Below, in pieces: positions 30,518 to 38,822 of a stretch of 64,000 nucleotides of DNA; position 1 is the first letter of the stretch; every line of letters starts with the position of its first letter. Made by a program: the position numbers and the translations under genes. The stretch comes from Stenotrophomonas maltophilia. Its GTDB lineage: Bacteria > Pseudomonadota > Gammaproteobacteria > Xanthomonadales > Xanthomonadaceae. The stretch covers positions 1 to 64,000 of the forward strand of contig NZ_NEQV01000001.1 in the NCBI RefSeq assembly GCF_002799245.1, read 5' to 3'. The notes below the pieces were generated by a model that was given only the letters and a program-made list of their open reading frames with translations, ran no database searches and was not told where the DNA came from.

Positions 30518-32140
30518 TTACCGCGACTTGCTGGCACGCAGCGCCTGGATCTTCGGCGGCGGCTGGAACGAATCGCTGCGCGCATCGGCCCAGAACGCAT
30601 GGAATACCGCATGGTCCGGCACCTTGTGCAGCAGCTCGCCCGGTTCCAGGTAGCGGTACAGCGAGGCCAGCGAACGGATTTCCACCGGAGAGACACGGCG
30701 CAGGATGTGCTCCGGCCCCAGCTCGGCCGGATCGTTCAGGCCCGCGGCACACAACAGTTCCTTCAAGGCATGCAGCGTGTGCTCGTGGTAGCTGTGCACA
30801 CGGGTCGCCTTGTCTGCTGCATCCAGGTGCTTCCAGCGCGCCGGGTCCTGGGTGGCGATGCCGGTTGGGCACTTGTCCGTATGGCAGCTCAGCGACTGGA
30901 TGCAGCCCAGCGCGAACATAAAGCCGCGGCCAGCATTGCACCAGTCGGCGCCGAGCGCGATGGTGCGGGCGATATCGAATGCGCTGGTGATCTTGCCGGC
31001 TGCACCGATGCGGATGCGCTCGCGAAGATCCAGGCCGACCAGGGTGTTGTGCACCAGCAGCAGTGCTTCGTGCATCGGTACGCCGACATGATCGACGAAT
31101 TCGGCCGGCGCCGCGCCGGTGCCTCCCTCGGCTCCGTCGACCACGATGAAGTCCGGCAGCAGCCCGGTTTCCTGCATCGCCTTGGCGATGCCGAACCATT
31201 CCCAGGGGTGGCCGATGGCCAGCTTGAAACCGACCGGCTTGCCACCGGACAGCTCGCGCAGGCGGGCCACGAACTGCAGCAGCTCGACCGGCGTCGAGAA
31301 TGCCGAATGGCGCGACGGCGATACGCAGTCCACGCCCATCGGCACGCCACGGGTCACCGATATCTCGGCGGTCACCTTCGGTGCCGGCAGCACGCCGCCG
31401 TGGCCCGGCTTGGCCCCCTGCGACAGCTTGATCTCGATCATCCTGACCTGGTCGTGGGTGGCGTTGGCAACGAAGCGCTCTTCGCTGAACCCCCCCTTCT
31501 CGTCACGGCAACCGAAGTAGCCCGAGCCGATCTCCCAGACCAGATCGCCGCCCATCTCGCGGTGGTAGGGCGAAATCGAACCTTCGCCGGTGTCGTGATA
31601 GAAACCACCGCGTCGTGCGCCTTCGTTCAGTGCGCGAATCGCATTGGCCGACAGCGAGCCGAAGCTCATCGCCGAGATATTGAACACGCTGGCCGAATAG
31701 GGCTTCGCACAGTTGGCGCCGATCAGCACGCGGAAATCGTGCTTGGCGATGGCGGTCGGCGCCAGCGAGTGGTTGATCCACTCGTAATCCACTGCATAGG
31801 TACTGCGCAGGGTGCCGAACGGCACCGTGTCCATCTCGTTCTTGGCGCGCTGGTAGATCAGCGCACGCTGCTGGCGCGAGAACGGCACGTCTTCCAGGTC
31901 GCTCTGCACGAAGTACTGGCGGATTTCCGGGCCGATTGATTCCAGGCCGTAGCGGAAATGCGCCATCACCGGATAGTTGCGGCGCAGCGTGCTGCGCTTC
32001 TGCAGCAGGTCCCAGGTCCCCAGCGCCACCATCGCGGCAGTCAGGCCGACGCCCCAGTACCAGGCCGGCCAGATCGTGGCCAACCACAGGCAGATGGGAA
32101 ACATCAGGATGGCGAGCAGGTAGACGATATACCGGTGCAT
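30518..32140 (-). CDS. FMN-binding glutamate synthase-like membrane protein
   Basis: A 540-residue protein with two N-terminal hydrophobic segments (about 3-35) and then the FMN-binding synthase domain of GltB (GltS/GOGAT central barrel). Motifs include MSFGSLSANAIRALNEGA, GEGSISPYH, SQGAKPGHGGVLPAPKVT and the cysteine-containing CIQSLSCHTDKCPTGIATQDP. It lacks the glutaminase domain of true GltB. Function is unproven. The ATG at 32140 has AAGGAA upstream, better than a TTG six codons earlier. Confidence 0.9.
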   Translation of the reverse strand: MHRYIVYLLAILMFPICLWLATIWPAWYWGVGLTAAMVALGTWDLLQKRSTLRRNYPVMAHFRYGLESIGPEIRQYFVQSDLEDVPFSRQQRALIYQRAKNEMDTVPFGTLRSTYAVDYEWINHSLAPTAIAKHDFRVLIGANCAKPYSASVFNISAMSFGSLSANAIRALNEGARRGGFYHDTGEGSISPYHREMGGDLVWEIGSGYFGCRDEKGGFSEERFVANATHDQVRMIEIKLSQGAKPGHGGVLPAPKVTAEISVTRGVPMGVDCVSPSRHSAFSTPVELLQFVARLRELSGGKPVGFKLAIGHPWEWFGIAKAMQETGLLPDFIVVDGAEGGTGAAPAEFVDHVGVPMHEALLLVHNTLVGLDLRERIRIGAAGKITSAFDIARTIALGADWCNAGRGFMFALGCIQSLSCHTDKCPTGIATQDPARWKHLDAADKATRVHSYHEHTLHALKELLCAAGLNDPAELGPEHILRRVSPVEIRSLASLYRYLEPGELLHKVPDHAVFHAFWADARSDSFQPPPKIQALRASKSR

Positions 32141-32195
32141 GGCGTTCCTTGGTTGCAACTGCCTGCGAGTCTACCGCGCCGGATGCCACCGTCGC

Positions 32196-33482
32196 TTACA
32201 GGCGGCCGTCAACCACATTGCGTGGCCAGGCCGATTTCACGTCGTAGACGATGCCACCGGGCGCCAGCAGCCCACGGATGGCCGCGTCATCCAGGGCCTT
32301 GAACCGGGCATGGGCCACTGCCAGCACGACCGCGTCGTAGCTCCCCGCCGCCGGCTCGGCCAGCCAGTGCACGCCCGCGTCGGCCAATGCCGCCGGGCCG
32401 ACCCAGGGGTCGCTCACCTCGACCTGTGCACCGGCATCGCGCAGGCGCTGCGCCAGTTCCAGCGCGCGGCTGTTGCGCAGGTCCGGGCAATCCTCCTTGA
32501 AGGTCACGCCCAGCACCAGGATGCGCGACTGCCCAGGCGCGCGGCCGCGTTCGGCCAGCATCGCCAGCACCCGCGACGCCACGTGCTCGCCGACGCGGTT
32601 GTTGACCTGCCGCGCGGTGTGGATCAGGTCCGGGTGGTAGCCCACGCTCTCGGACTTGTGCAGCAGGTAGTACGGATCCACGCCGATGCAGTGGCCGCCG
32701 ACCAGGCCCGGCCGGAATGGCAGGAAGTTCCACTTGCTGCCGGCAGCGTCGAGCACGTCCTGGGTATCGATGCCGAGCCGGTCGAAGATCAGCGCCAGCT
32801 CGTTGACCAGCGCGATGTTGACGTCACGCTGGATGTTCTCGACCACCTTGGCCGCTTCGGCCACGCGCATCGAAGGCGCCGGGAAGGTACCGGCGGCGAT
32901 GATGCGCCGGTACAGGCCATCGATCACCGCAGCCACTTCCGGTGTCGACCCCGAGGTGATCTTGCGGATATCGGCCAGGCGCCGCTGGCGGTCGCCGGGA
33001 CTGACCCGCTCAGGGCTGTAGCCACAATAGAAATCTTCGTTGAAGCGCAGCCCGGAGACCTGCTCCAGCAGCGGCACGCAGACCTCTTCGGTGGTGCCGG
33101 GGTACACCGTGGACTCGTAGATCACCAGGTCACCCGCGCGCAGATGGCTGGCGATCAGCCGCGTAGCCGAACGCAGCGGCTCCAGATCGGGCTGCTCGTA
33201 GGCATCAATCGGGGTCGGCACGGTGACGATGTAGACATTGCACGCATCGAGCAGGACCGGATCGCTGCCGTACTGCAGCTGCCGCGCACTGGCCAGCTCA
33301 TCGGCCTCCACTTCCAGCGTATGGTCCTGGCCATCGCGCAGCTCGGCGATGCGCCCGGCATCGATGTCAAAGCCCAGCGTCGGCCAGTGCCGGCCGAAGG
33401 CCACCGCCAACGGCAGGCCGACGTAGCCCAGCCCGATCACCGCGAAACGCGGGGCCTCCGCTGCCGCCAGGGGCGCGCTCAC
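32196..33482 (-). CDS. tviB: UDP-N-acetylglucosamine 6-dehydrogenase (TviB/WbpO-like)
   Basis: NAD-dependent nucleotide-sugar dehydrogenase. The 428-residue protein has a Rossmann motif VIGLGYVGLPLAVAF near residue 15, STVYPGTTEEVCVP, and the catalytic cysteine in LVGGHCIGVDPYYLLHKSE near 262. The sequence resembles the Vi/O-antigen enzymes TviB and WbpO that oxidise UDP-GlcNAc or UDP-GalNAc, rather than UDP-glucose dehydrogenase. No epimerase (TviC) or other polysaccharide gene is next to it, so the pathway cannot be placed from this window. Confidence 0.88.
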   Translation of the reverse strand: MSAPLAAAEAPRFAVIGLGYVGLPLAVAFGRHWPTLGFDIDAGRIAELRDGQDHTLEVEADELASARQLQYGSDPVLLDACNVYIVTVPTPIDAYEQPDLEPLRSATRLIASHLRAGDLVIYESTVYPGTTEEVCVPLLEQVSGLRFNEDFYCGYSPERVSPGDRQRRLADIRKITSGSTPEVAAVIDGLYRRIIAAGTFPAPSMRVAEAAKVVENIQRDVNIALVNELALIFDRLGIDTQDVLDAAGSKWNFLPFRPGLVGGHCIGVDPYYLLHKSESVGYHPDLIHTARQVNNRVGEHVASRVLAMLAERGRAPGQSRILVLGVTFKEDCPDLRNSRALELAQRLRDAGAQVEVSDPWVGPAALADAGVHWLAEPAAGSYDAVVLAVAHARFKALDDAAIRGLLAPGGIVYDVKSAWPRNVVDGRL

Positions 33483-33625
33483 TGGCGCATCCCGTGCAAC
33501 GGATGAAATCGCATGCGTGCTGCCAGGGCCACGGCCGACCTACTCATTCGCTGTGCCACTCCAGGCAGATCCACACCAGAAAGGCTACAGCCTAACGGCC
33601 CGGGTGCCCGGCCGCCAAGGCAGGA

Positions 33626-34060
33626 TCAGGAGCCCAGTGCGACCGCGGCCGGTTCCAGCTCACCATCGGCGCCGGTCCAGGCCTGCAGCAGGCGCTCGAA
33701 ACCACCGCTGCCAAGCAGGAAACCCGGCCATGCCGCGTCGACGATCTGTGCCAGCAGGTCCGCATCGATGCGCCGGGTCCCCATCGACCAGCGCGGAAAC
33801 GCCCGCTGCGCCACCGGCGCGCGGCACAACACCTTCAGCTGGCCATGGCTGCGCGCATTGACGATGCGCTGGTACACCGAATCGATGCCGTCCTCCGGGC
33901 CTTCCAGGTACTGCAGGAAGCGGCTGCCATCGAACATCAGCACACCTGTGACACCGGCGACACGGTTGAATGCCGTGGCATCGGCAAGCAGGCGGTCAAG
34001 ATCGGTTGTCTGCAGTTCGGCGCGGGCCTCACTGGCATAGGCAATCGCGTGCAGCGACAT
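33626..34060 (-). CDS. BLUF-domain blue-light photoreceptor
   Basis: A 144-residue protein with one FAD-binding BLUF domain (about 1-95) and a short C-terminal extension without an output domain. The photoactive residues match AppA in spacing: Tyr8, Asn32 and Gln50 here correspond to Tyr21, Asn45 and Gln63. The surrounding FNRVAGVTGVLMFDGSRFLQYLEG is typical. It should signal through a partner protein that is not evident nearby. The start MSLHAIAYAS places Tyr8 in the first strand as usual. Confidence 0.92.
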   Translation of the reverse strand: MSLHAIAYASEARAELQTTDLDRLLADATAFNRVAGVTGVLMFDGSRFLQYLEGPEDGIDSVYQRIVNARSHGQLKVLCRAPVAQRAFPRWSMGTRRIDADLLAQIVDAAWPGFLLGSGGFERLLQAWTGADGELEPAAVALGS

Positions 34061-34191
34061 CGGACGGCTCCCCCCCTGGGAACGATGGCTTGGACTATGA
34101 CATGAATGGGAGCGACAGTTAAGCACGCCACCACCCCAGCGCCATCCGGCTGCGATTCCGCAGCTGAGCTACAATCGGCGCCGCGCTGCAG

Positions 34192-34278
34192 GCCCGGATG
34201 GCGAAACTGGTAGACGCATCGGACTTAAAATCCGCCGGGGGCAACCCCATGCCGGTTCGATTCCGGCTCCGGGCACCA
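34192..34278 (+). tRNA. tRNA-Leu (anticodon TAA)
   Basis: An 87-nt class II tRNA with acceptor GCCCGGA/TCCGGGC, a long variable arm, encoded CCA end and anticodon loop ACTTAAAAT (TAA). This isoacceptor is leuZ in E. coli, where it lies in the glyW-cysT-leuZ operon; here it is alone, about 19 kb from the tRNA-Cys gene and on the opposite strand. Confidence 0.97.
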
Positions 34279-34334
34279 ACATCGCAGTGCGCTATGGCGT
34301 CCGCCCCACGAGGCATTGCACAAGGAACCCGCGC

Positions 34335-34805
34335 ATGAAGCTGTCCACCCTGATGCTTCCCCTGCTCTGCATCGCCAGTGTTCCGGCGTTGGCGCAGTCG
34401 TCGCTGAGCCAGCGCGTGACGTCCGACACCTCCCGGACGGAATACAGCGATGGCTCCACCGGTTCCAGCAGGCGCGACATCTCCGGGAACGTGTCCAGCC
34501 GCTACAGTGATGGCAGATCGTCTTCGACGAGACGGCTCGACATTTCCGGGGACACCCGCACCGGATACAGCGATGGCAGCTATTCGACCTCGAGCAGGGA
34601 CATCTCCGGCAACGTCCGCACCCGCTACAGCGATGGCAGCACCTCGTACTCGCGCACCGATGTCGGTGGCAGGACCCGCACCGAGTACAGCGATGGCAGC
34701 TACTCCACGTCGTACACCGACATCGGCGGCCGGGTCCACACGACCCACAGCGGGCATGGCATGGCCGCCCGGCATCCGGAGCGCGGCGTCGGCAGGAAGC
34801 GCTGA
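34335..34805 (+). CDS. Secreted protein with five YSDGS repeats
   Basis: A 156-residue protein with a signal peptide (MKLSTLMLPLLCIASVPALAQ) and a mature region of five consecutive repeats of 20-22 residues. Each begins YSDGS or YSDGR and continues with a Ser/Thr-rich stretch, an arginine, then DISG or D-I/V-GG (first repeat near residue 37, last ending near 140). A basic, histidine-containing tail follows. The pattern suggests stacked beta turns or a beta-solenoid, possibly outside the cytoplasm. No family was recognised. It begins 56 bp after tRNA-Leu and converges with hemN, 4 bp apart. Confidence 0.8.
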   Translation: MKLSTLMLPLLCIASVPALAQSSLSQRVTSDTSRTEYSDGSTGSSRRDISGNVSSRYSDGRSSSTRRLDISGDTRTGYSDGSYSTSSRDISGNVRTRYSDGSTSYSRTDVGGRTRTEYSDGSYSTSYTDIGGRVHTTHSGHGMAARHPERGVGRKR

Positions 34806-34809
34806 GCCG

Positions 34810-36219
34810 TCAGATCGCACGCGAGTAGCGCGGCTGCTCGTGGGCGGCACGCAGGTACGGGTCGAAGCACATCGCCAGCAGACGCAGCAATGGCCGTCCC
34901 GGCTCGCTGGCGCGCACGACACCGTGGCGGTATTCGGCCAGGCCGTCGTCCTGCAGCCGCTGCACCGAACGCAGGTCTTCGGCGAAGTACTGCTCGAAAT
35001 CGACGCCATGGCGCTGGCCCAGCAGGGCACCGTCCACTTCGCCCTGGCACATCAGCTGCTGGATCAGCTCCGCGCGCAGCTGGTCATCGGCGCTCAGCGC
35101 CACGCCGCGCCAGACCGGTAGCTGGCCCTGGTCCACCGCATCCTCCCACGACGGCAGGTCGCGCGGATTCTGGCTGTAGGTGGCACCGATATGACTGATC
35201 GCACTCACGCCCAGGCCGAGCAGGTCGGTGTCGGCGTGGGTGGTGTAGCCCATGAAGTTGCGATGCAGCTGCCCGGCACGCTGCGCGCGTGACAGATCCT
35301 CTTCCGGCAACGCGAAATGATCCATGCCGATGTACTGGTAGCCGGCCGCAGAGAGCTTCTCCACCGCCAGGCCCAGCAGCGCCAGCTTGTCTTCCGGCGT
35401 GGGCAGGCGGCTTTCGTCGATCTGCTTCTGTGCGCGGAACAGATGCGGCAGGTGTGCGTAGCCGTACACCGCCAGGCGGTCCGGGCGCAGCGCCAGCACC
35501 CGTTCCAGGGTGCGGCCGAATCCTTCCAGACTCTGTCCCGGCAATCCATAGATCAGATCGACATTGACCGAACGCATGCCGCTGTCGCGGCAGGCATGCA
35601 GGATGTCCAGCGTCTGCTGCACGCCCTGTATGCGGTTGATCGATTCCTGCACGTACGGATCGAAATCCTGCACGCCCAGGCTGGCCCGGTTGAAGCCCAG
35701 CCGCGCCAGCATGGCGACATCGCGGGTATCGATGAAGCGCGGATCCAGTTCGATCGAAAAATCGCGCTGCGGCGAGTCGCTGAAATCGAAGCGGCGGCGC
35801 AGGCCTTCCACCAGCGTGGTCATCGCCTCGGCATCGAGGAAGTTCGGCGTACCGCCGCCCAGGTGCAGCTGAATGACCTCACGACCGTCCTCGAACTGCG
35901 GTGCCAGCAGGTCGGCCTCGGCCAGCACGCGCGAGACGTAGCTGTGACCCCGGCCGCGATCGCGGGTGATCACCCGGTTGCAGCCGCAGTAGAAGCAGGG
36001 ACTGGAGCAGAACGGCACATGCACGTACAGCGACAGCGCGCGGGCCAGCTGGTTGCTGTCGGCGATCGCCTGGCGCAACGCCGGCGCATCGAAGCCATCG
36101 TGGAAGTGCGGCGCGGTCGGGTACGAGGTGTATCGCGGCCCTGGCCGGTCATGCCGGCGCAGCAGGTCGGGGTCGAAGGTCCAGGCCAGGCCACCGGCAG
36201 CGGGAGAGAACGTGTCCAT
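34810..36219 (-). CDS. hemN: Oxygen-independent coproporphyrinogen III oxidase
   Basis: Radical SAM enzyme that decarboxylates coproporphyrinogen III to protoporphyrinogen IX without oxygen. The 469-residue protein contains CSSPCFYCGC (CxxxCxxC cluster site) near residue 62, HLGGGTPNFLD near 112 and the HemN C-terminal domain. GPRYTSYPTAPHF near the start is diagnostic for true HemN rather than HemW. An FNR-type box lies 35-48 bp upstream, in line with low-oxygen control as for hemN of Pseudomonas. Confidence 0.97.
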   Translation of the reverse strand: MDTFSPAAGGLAWTFDPDLLRRHDRPGPRYTSYPTAPHFHDGFDAPALRQAIADSNQLARALSLYVHVPFCSSPCFYCGCNRVITRDRGRGHSYVSRVLAEADLLAPQFEDGREVIQLHLGGGTPNFLDAEAMTTLVEGLRRRFDFSDSPQRDFSIELDPRFIDTRDVAMLARLGFNRASLGVQDFDPYVQESINRIQGVQQTLDILHACRDSGMRSVNVDLIYGLPGQSLEGFGRTLERVLALRPDRLAVYGYAHLPHLFRAQKQIDESRLPTPEDKLALLGLAVEKLSAAGYQYIGMDHFALPEEDLSRAQRAGQLHRNFMGYTTHADTDLLGLGVSAISHIGATYSQNPRDLPSWEDAVDQGQLPVWRGVALSADDQLRAELIQQLMCQGEVDGALLGQRHGVDFEQYFAEDLRSVQRLQDDGLAEYRHGVVRASEPGRPLLRLLAMCFDPYLRAAHEQPRYSRAI

Positions 36220-36253
36220 GCCACCAGCATCGCGCCGGGCGGCCGTGACTGCC

Positions 36254-36267
36254 TTGACCCAGATCAA
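36254..36267. promoter_or_regulatory. FNR/Anr-type box upstream of hemN
   Basis: TTGACCCAGATCAA matches the FNR consensus TTGAT-N4-ATCAA in 9 of 10 positions. It overlaps the stop codon of the truncated haemoglobin gene. Its centre is 41.5 bp from the hemN ATG, so a class II promoter here would start transcription at or next to the start codon. Confidence 0.7.
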
Positions 36268-36704
36268 TCCCGGGTGGGGATTCCCAGCACCGGCAGGCCG
36301 ACCTGCGGCCAGCGCAACATCTGGTAGCGCTTCCAGAAGGTGTCACCGATGCGTGCGGCCACGTCGTTGGCCAGCTCCTGCATGGGCGGGTTGGCGCACT
36401 CGGCGGTGGTGATCCGGAACAGCACCAGCCAGCGGTCGAACAGGTCCTTGTCCAGCTCGATGGCCATGTGCTTGGACATCGGCGAGCCCTTGAAGCGGCG
36501 TGTGCCGCGCAGCATCGCCGACCAGAAATCGACCAGCTGCGCGAGGTGTTCCGGCCAGTCGTGGACGTGCGCCTCGAATACCGGCCCCAAGCGCTCTTCT
36601 TCGCGCACGCGCGCATAGAAGTCGTGGACCAGGCGGGTCACTTCCTGCTCGGTGCACAACCCAGGCGAGGCGACGGGAAGGGCAGATGGCGGTATTGCGT
36701 TCAT
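36264..36704 (-). CDS. Group III truncated haemoglobin
   Basis: A 146-residue globin of the TrHb3 (trHbP) type. The B and E helix pattern LVHDFYARVREEERLGPVFEAHV is followed by FWSAMLRGTRRFKGSPMSKHMAI, where the histidine in this region is the expected proximal or distal heme ligand, and the late RITTAECANPP is typical. Group III globins bind oxygen or NO and often occur in microaerobic bacteria. It shares an FNR-box control region with the plus-strand membrane gene and is followed by hemN 44 bp later. The start may be the ATG at 36704 or one four codons earlier. Confidence 0.88.
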   Translation of the reverse strand: MNAIPPSALPVASPGLCTEQEVTRLVHDFYARVREEERLGPVFEAHVHDWPEHLAQLVDFWSAMLRGTRRFKGSPMSKHMAIELDKDLFDRWLVLFRITTAECANPPMQELANDVAARIGDTFWKRYQMLRWPQVGLPVLGIPTRD

Positions 36705-36755
36705 CGGGGCACCCAAAGCTTGCCGGCAGTGTGCCGCAGCCGGCCGGCACCACCG

Positions 36756-36769
36756 TTGATCCAGATCAA
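36756..36769. promoter_or_regulatory. Perfect FNR/Anr-type box between divergent genes
   Basis: TTGATCCAGATCAA is a full match to TTGAT-N4-ATCAA. It lies 52 bp from the globin start (minus) and 115 bp from the start of the small membrane protein (plus). A -10-like TAGGCT on the plus strand is at the right distance (36,792) for activation from this site, and CACACT on the minus strand likewise. Confidence 0.8.
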
Positions 36770-36883
36770 TGTCGGCGCAGTCCGCTGCACCTAGGCTGGC
36801 ACGCTTGCAGGAAGCATGCCCTGCGGATGCTGCGCCAGCCCCGGCGAAGTATACGCGCCGCCCTCATTCCGATCCGGGACAGC

Positions 36884-37171
36884 ATGAACAGACCCTCTCC
36901 CAGCCGACGCCAGCAGCTGATCCAGCACTGGGGCGCCATCCTCTGGCCCAGCTTCATCGCTGCGGGCCTGGCCAGCGTGGTGTTCTTCGCCTTCGTCGAC
37001 CCACTGCGGTTGCAGGCGATCAGCTTCCCGGGCACGGCGATCAGCCGCGAACTGGGCTATACGGCGGGATTCTTCATGTTCTGGTCGGTGACCGCACTGT
37101 CCAGCGCGGTCACCTGGTACCTGCAGCGGCCCATGCCGAGCGATGACGACGACGAGCTGCCGCTGGGATGA
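36884..37171 (+). CDS. Two-helix membrane protein upstream of CcoG-like gene
   Basis: A 95-residue protein with two hydrophobic helices (about residues 18-37 and 56-76), basic N-terminus and an acidic SDDDDELP tail. It is translationally coupled to the CcoG-like gene (ATGA overlap) and lies downstream of a perfect FNR box. It may help the ferredoxin partner or a terminal oxidase, but no family function is established. Confidence 0.75.
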   Translation: MNRPSPSRRQQLIQHWGAILWPSFIAAGLASVVFFAFVDPLRLQAISFPGTAISRELGYTAGFFMFWSVTALSSAVTWYLQRPMPSDDDDELPLG

Positions 37172-38217
37172 GTACGTCCTGCACTGGAATCCCACGCCCC
37201 TGGCGTTGGCGCGGCGCGCTCAGCGTGTTCCTGCTGGCCCTGTTCTATGCCATGCCATGGTTGCGCTGGAATGGGCACCAGGCCCTGCTGCTGGACATCA
37301 ACGCACGGCGCTTCGACCTGTTCGGCTGGACGTTGTGGCCCGACGATGTCGGCGTGCTGATCGGGATGCTGGCGGTGCTGGCGATAGGCCTTGCGCTGCT
37401 CACCCACCTTGCCGGCCGCATCTGGTGCGGCCACGCCTGCCCGCAGACGTTGTGGCGCCGTGCCTTCGACTGGATCGCACATGGCATGGCCCTGGTCTTG
37501 CCAGTGCCGGCCGTGCGCCCTGCCACCCAGGCGGCCTGGGGACTGCTGTCGTTGTGGACCGGCATCACTTTCGTCGGCCTGTTCAGCCCGATCAGGGAGC
37601 TGCTGGGCGCTGCGCCACACATTGGCTGGAGCGGCTGGGAAACGTTCTGGGTGCTGTTCTATGCCGCAGCTACCTGGGGCAATGCCGGGTTCCTGCGCGA
37701 GCAGGTGTGCCGTTCGCTATGCCCGTTCGCGCGCATGCAGCCACTGCTGACCGATCCGCATACGCCTCGCATGTTGTACGACGCGCGCCGCGGTGAACCG
37801 CGCGGCATGCGCCCGTCGGGCCACGGCGGCGTGCTCGGCCGCGGCCGCGGCCTGCTCGACCCGACCACCGCACAGGACTACGTGTTCCGTGCCGCGCATC
37901 CGCTGCTGGCTGGACCGATGCCCACCTTCAGCGCCGACCGCCTGGGCGACTGCACCGATTGCGCCGCTTGTGTCAGCGCATGCCCGATGCAACTGGATAT
38001 CCGCCAGGGACCGCAGGCCGATTGCCTGGCCTGCGGCGCCTGTCTGGACGCGTGCTCGCGACAGCAGCACCAGGCCGGTTTCGGCCCGGGCCTGGTGCGC
38101 TACTGCAGTCCGCAGGCAATGGCCGGGCAACCGCGGCAGTGGTGGCGACCGCGGACCCTGGCACTGCTGTCGATGCTGCTGGCGCTGTTGGCCTGTGGCG
38201 CCTGGCGCCTGCTTTGA
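37168..38217 (+). CDS. CcoG/RdxA-like 4Fe-4S membrane protein, short form
   Basis: A 349-residue protein with about five hydrophobic segments. Two NapH/NosR-type cysteine motifs flank the middle (RIWCGHACPQTLW and CRSLCPFARMQ), and a bacterial 2[4Fe-4S] ferredoxin domain follows: CTDCAACVSACP and CLACGACLDAC. CcoG (RdxA) reduces copper for cytochrome cbb3 assembly and is about 470 residues with a C-terminal Ig-like domain. That domain is missing here; the protein instead ends in one more hydrophobic helix. No ccoNOP genes lie nearby. Confidence 0.85.
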   Translation: MSTSCTGIPRPWRWRGALSVFLLALFYAMPWLRWNGHQALLLDINARRFDLFGWTLWPDDVGVLIGMLAVLAIGLALLTHLAGRIWCGHACPQTLWRRAFDWIAHGMALVLPVPAVRPATQAAWGLLSLWTGITFVGLFSPIRELLGAAPHIGWSGWETFWVLFYAAATWGNAGFLREQVCRSLCPFARMQPLLTDPHTPRMLYDARRGEPRGMRPSGHGGVLGRGRGLLDPTTAQDYVFRAAHPLLAGPMPTFSADRLGDCTDCAACVSACPMQLDIRQGPQADCLACGACLDACSRQQHQAGFGPGLVRYCSPQAMAGQPRQWWRPRTLALLSMLLALLACGAWRLL

Positions 38218-38226
38218 ATCAACGGG

Positions 38227-38463
38227 TCAACGCGGCCCGTTGGCGTGCGGTGGTACCAGCTGCGCACGTCGGACGATGCCGAGCTGCTCGATGATCAGCG
38301 CCATTTCATTGGTGACTTCGGTACGCTCGGTCCCCTGCGGAACCAGGCGGTCCAGCACCTGCTGGTAGGTATCCCAGAACGCCGGACCGCATCCGTGTTT
38401 GTGATAACTGGCTTCCAGTTCGCGGCGTACCCGTTCAGCCAAGCCATGCATGCCGTATTCCAT
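38227..38463 (-). CDS. Small hypothetical protein (78 aa)
   Basis: A mostly helical 78-residue protein (MEYGMHGLAERVRRELEASYHKHG..). The start is fixed by a strong GGAGG site 7 bases upstream of the ATG at 38463; an earlier in-frame ATG has no such site. Its 3' end converges on the CcoG-like gene. Upstream lies a 359-bp AT-rich segment with two palindromes, so it is probably a regulated single gene. No family was recognised. Confidence 0.7.
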   Translation of the reverse strand: MEYGMHGLAERVRRELEASYHKHGCGPAFWDTYQQVLDRLVPQGTERTEVTNEMALIIEQLGIVRRAQLVPPHANGPR

Positions 38464-38822
38464 ACGACCTCCGTTGGACTTGTTCTGCATCGTTGACGGT
38501 CTACCGACTCACTTGCGAGCTACTGAAAGACTCCCGGGCTTCACGTCCGGTTGATTCCAATTAGTCATAGATTTCACGACAGGTCAATTACATACAGCGA
38601 CTTTCGTGATCGAAATTATTAATCGTTCACGAAACCACATACGGGGAGACGGGGTCCCCGGATGGGTCGGACCCGACACACTACCCGATCCCCCCGCCCC
38701 CTGCTCCGGTAGACACGACCAATGGCGAAGCGCCGCGCCATCGAAATTACCTATATTGCTAAGCATACTTAGCAAACAACGCTTAGAGTGCTGTATGCGA
38801 CAAAATGCGGCGCCGGTAAGGT
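38464..38822. promoter_or_regulatory. AT-rich control region with two operator-like palindromes
   Basis: No gene is seen. At 38602-38634, TTTCGTGA and TCACGAAA face each other across 17 bp, with further TTCACG half-sites at 38549 and 38573. On the minus strand TTGACC (38584-38589) with CTAATT 17 bp downstream could be the promoter of the 78-residue gene. At 38756-38775 TTGCTAAGCATACTTAGCAA is a perfect palindrome with a four-base centre, and GCTTAGAG follows as a possible third half-site. Base composition is clearly lower in GC than the surroundings. Confidence 0.6.
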
